From NCBI GenBank assembly GCA_947034885.2, contig OX344753.2:21204001-21268000 (forward strand): a DNA stretch of 64,000 bases. Reading direction: 5' to 3'. The notes beneath the pieces are model-generated. The model searched no databases. It saw only the letters and a program-made list of their open reading frames with translations, and was not told where the DNA came from. Source of the DNA: Thuidium tamariscinum. Its lineage: Eukaryota; Streptophyta; Bryopsida; Hypnales; Thuidiaceae. This document shows positions 61,107 through 64,000 of this stretch, in pieces; position 1 is the first letter of the stretch, and each line of letters begins with the position of its first letter. Both the position numbers and the translations under genes were made by a program.

Positions 61107-63828
61107 ATGGCTGGGGTCACGGACGACACCAGCAACAGTGTGGCACCCCCCGGCCAGCACGGGAATCACGTCAGCCATCAGGAGCCCGAGGACAAGAAGC
61201 CCGAGGGACTCGTCGCTCACGGAAACAACGTCAAGGTGCGTGCAGATTTTGATATTTTTAGGGTTTCGTTTTTCAGTAAATCTCTAGGAGCGTTATCGGG
61301 AGCTTGAGTTGCGGATTTTTGCGGGCCTTTGCGGAATTCGGAGTTTGCAGGGGGTAGGGGTAGGGTTTGGCGCTGGTGATCAGGGTATACCGCTTCTGTT
61401 GTCTTAATTGAGTAATTTTTGACGCGTAGATCGCTACTTCGCAAGGGCAATCCACCGGGTCGTCTCCGCCTCAGTCGCAACAGCAAGTCCTGGACCAGAA
61501 ACCACAGATACACAATCAACAGCAGCAGCAGCAACAGCAACAACAGCAACAAAATCAGCAGCAACAGCCGCAACAACAAGCTACCACCAAGTCTGTTGCT
61601 CCGAGCAACCCTGGTCCAGGTCCTAACAATGAAGGGAGGAAAATATCTTGTGAAGACATACAGCTGGTAAGGCACTGGTTAATTTTTTATTTTGTTGCTT
61701 GTTAAGTTGTGTGCCTCACTGGCAATTTTATGAATCTCACGGTCTTTTTGGAGTATCTTTTTCGCAAAGAATGGGGCAAACTTAGGTAGTATATTATGCT
61801 TGAACTCTACAATCGAAAACAAGTTGTTTTTTCGAGAATGAGGCTGGTTCTGCTTTGTGGCAATATTTCACCGCACATTTTATGCGGAGTTAATCATAAG
61901 AACTATCCACTTGCAATTTTGACGGCTGAATGATGGAAGGCTTCTGGCATGGCTCGAAATTTATCAGTACGGGTTTATCCTCTGTTGAGAACGGGTACTT
62001 TCGTTGTTTCAGGTCCAGAATTTGATAGAGCGATGCCTTCAATTGTACATGAACCAAAGTGAGGTCATCACTACGTTACAATATCAAGCTAAGATTGAAC
62101 CAGGCTTCACTAGTCTTGGTGAGCATTTTCCTGCGCTCCTCCATTTGTCGCTTACGATGTTGTTTTGTCATTAGGTCTGTCCTTATAGGCGTTGTCTGTT
62201 TTCCTAATCAAGTTTTTGGAGTTATCATTGTCCTCTTTTATCCTCTGGAAATCTTCCAAGCTGGTTAGGTTGAATTTTTGTCTGATAAGTTATGCCTTTT
62301 GAAATGATAATGCAGTATGGCAAAAACTAGAGGAACAAAATCCAGAGTTTTTCAAAGCTTACTATACCAGACTGAAGCTCAAGAAGCAGATTGTGCTGTT
62401 TAACCATCTACTGGAGCAGCAAGTGCAGCTGATGCATAAGATGCGCCTCATTACAAAAAATCCGCTTCCTATGCAGAATGGTTTGCATCCTACTCCAAGT
62501 ACGCTTTCAAAGCCCTTTTTTGAGACATGCTGTGTCTATACTCGCCCGTCTATCACTTTAGGCTTCACCTGGCTTAGTTAATGTAGATTCTGATTAACTT
62601 TTCTCCGCGCCAGGAACAACCATGCCCGGGTGCTCTTCTGTTACTCGACTTGAAAGTTCAAATATGGAAACCCTTAGATGCAACCGTTAGGTGTAGGTTT
62701 ACGTATACTTAGATATGAATATTGTTTCGTATGGTCCACACTGTCAGCTTTTCTTTCGGTCCTTTAGACTGCACTTTACCAGCTTCACCTGATGCTGTGA
62801 GGTGGTGTTGTGTGCATAATAGTTTTATCACTTACCATCCTCCTTTGATGAAGTGCAGTGCATCACACTCCTATGGGATATCCAATGCAATCACCAACAC
62901 CTGGTGTTGCACCTGGTCATCCGCATATGCAACCCATGTCTGTTATGCCTCCACCAAACTCTCCACTGATGAATGGAAGCCCAGCTATGCCTGACAGCTA
63001 TCATTCTCATGAAAACGATGGGACAAAGTAAGTGTGCAGCATACGTCATGGTATCATTCGGTTCATATTTTAGGTGCTGTGAGTCTTGATATGTACCTAA
63101 ATTTTGTTTTATGAATGTGTCCTAACGTGCTTCTGCTATTGGTGGTTGCAGTGGCCTGGGGGATATGTCGCTTGGCACTGCTTCGTCTGGTGGAAGTGAT
63201 ATTTCATTAGGCTCAATGGGATCTACCCCAGGAGGTATGGCTGGAGGCTCATTTCCATTTGGGAACATGGGCCCAACAGACATGTCTGGTATGGGTATGG
63301 GTTTACCAACCTCCATGGGCATGGATGGTACATATGCCTCAAATGATGCACACAACCAAAACGGTATTGGGGGTATACCTATGAGTTCCCATGATGCAGA
63401 TGTCAGCAGTCACAGAGAATCGCTTGGGTCTCTGGGGCAGCTTCCGCGAAATTTCAGTCTCTCAGATTTGACAGCAGAGCTCACAAATAGTGCAGGTCAG
63501 TATTGTTCCAGTCCCTTGAAGTGCGTTGGGAAGAGTATTGTCATTCCATCCGTTTTTTAGTCTTGGTTTTGATGATACGTTTCAAAACCAAGACTTATTG
63601 CAGAGTATTGGGGGGCAGCAGTGTATGTAAGTTATAGAGCTGTTAGATGATTGAACACTAAGTACTTCCGTTTAAATTGCGTCTTAGTTGTTTCCTCGCA
63701 GTTTCCATTTAATTGAAGTTGATGACTTTTTCCAGGTGATATTGATTTGGGACCCCTGGGAAGCTACTCTGGATCGCCATTCTTGACACCTGATGCATTT
63801 TTGCGGTCACCTGATAAAGATGTTCTTG
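61107..63828 (+). CDS. Plant-specific TIGR01589-domain protein, Gln-rich, 3' end outside window
   Basis: Seven exons are visible and join in phase: 61107-61235, 61430-61666, 62013-62118, 62316-62498, 62859-63027, 63152-63495 and 63736-63828, about 420 codons, with a GT donor after the last. The signature region (residues 123 to about 190) reads VQNLIERCLQLYM, then KIEPGFTSLVWQKLEEQNPEFF, split by an intron, then AYYTRLKLKKQI and FNHLLEQQVQLM. I recognise this as the plant-specific TIGR01589 (A_thal_3526) domain, whose biochemical role I do not know. Before it lies a poly-Gln tract (exon 2, CAG/CAA mixed). After it come Met/Pro/Gly-rich low-complexity stretches and a conserved-looking FSLSDLTAELTNSAG..PFLTPDAFL segment. 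The make-up suggests a nuclear, transcription-related protein, as inference only. A 33-bp minisatellite lies just upstream. Confidence 0.85.
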
Positions 63829-64000
63829 GTAATTTCCGCACTCAATTTTCTCCCTTTTTGATATTAACAGTAAGAATATACTATCCTATTTTTTGACTTG
63901 ATCTGTGTGTATCAGTGTAGTTTGAGGTTAGAAATTGATAGCCTTATGTTTAGTTCTAGCTATCCAATTTGGGATATTTTTGGCGTGTTCATAGTATTAA

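Noticed and set aside
61217..61675. Minus-strand frame with a long Leu run
   Set aside because: It is the antisense of the poly-Gln exon; the plus-strand gene is well supported.

Overview
The window looks like a nuclear contig of a land plant. It has GT-AG introns, an F-box/kelch gene, a cytosolic-type alkaline/neutral invertase (GH100), and a protein with a plant-specific domain that I recognise from memory as TIGR01589. Introns are about 0.1 to 0.9 kb. Genes sit as islands in AT-rich sequence packed with short foldback elements, and I saw no LTR-retrotransposon coding. This fits a bryophyte (moss or liverwort) better than a fern or gymnosperm, which have longer introns, but the lineage is an inference.

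Layout. 0.7-6 kb: a four-exon F-box/kelch gene on +, with a 206-bp tandem duplication upstream. 6-15 kb: AT-rich sequence with foldback elements, some nested, and a large imperfect inverted repeat. 15-23.4 kb: a minus-strand gene that, by my exon model, encodes a 773-residue protein joining a DUF3504 domain (Crypton-type tyrosine recombinase) to a BTB/POZ domain, with repeats in its upstream region. 25.5-29.3 kb: a divergent, head-to-head relative of that gene, broken by four in-frame stops and two frameshifts and lacking the BTB part. 32.3-35.8 kb: a six-exon invertase. 37.5-38.5 kb: an unrecognised 341-residue Cys/His-rich ORF. 38.5-60.5 kb: a gene desert of dispersed, tandem and foldback repeats. 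60.6-64 kb: a 33-bp minisatellite, then the TIGR01589-domain gene, which runs off the window.

The genes do not form a pathway. The most interesting content is the recombinase-BTB fusion with its decayed head-to-head partner. Both copies carry lysine where family members normally have the catalytic histidine. Second is a foldback family with 4-bp target-site duplications, which is unusual for plant DNA transposons. Exon boundaries were set by hand from splice consensus, phase and family alignment from memory. No search or alignment program was run.
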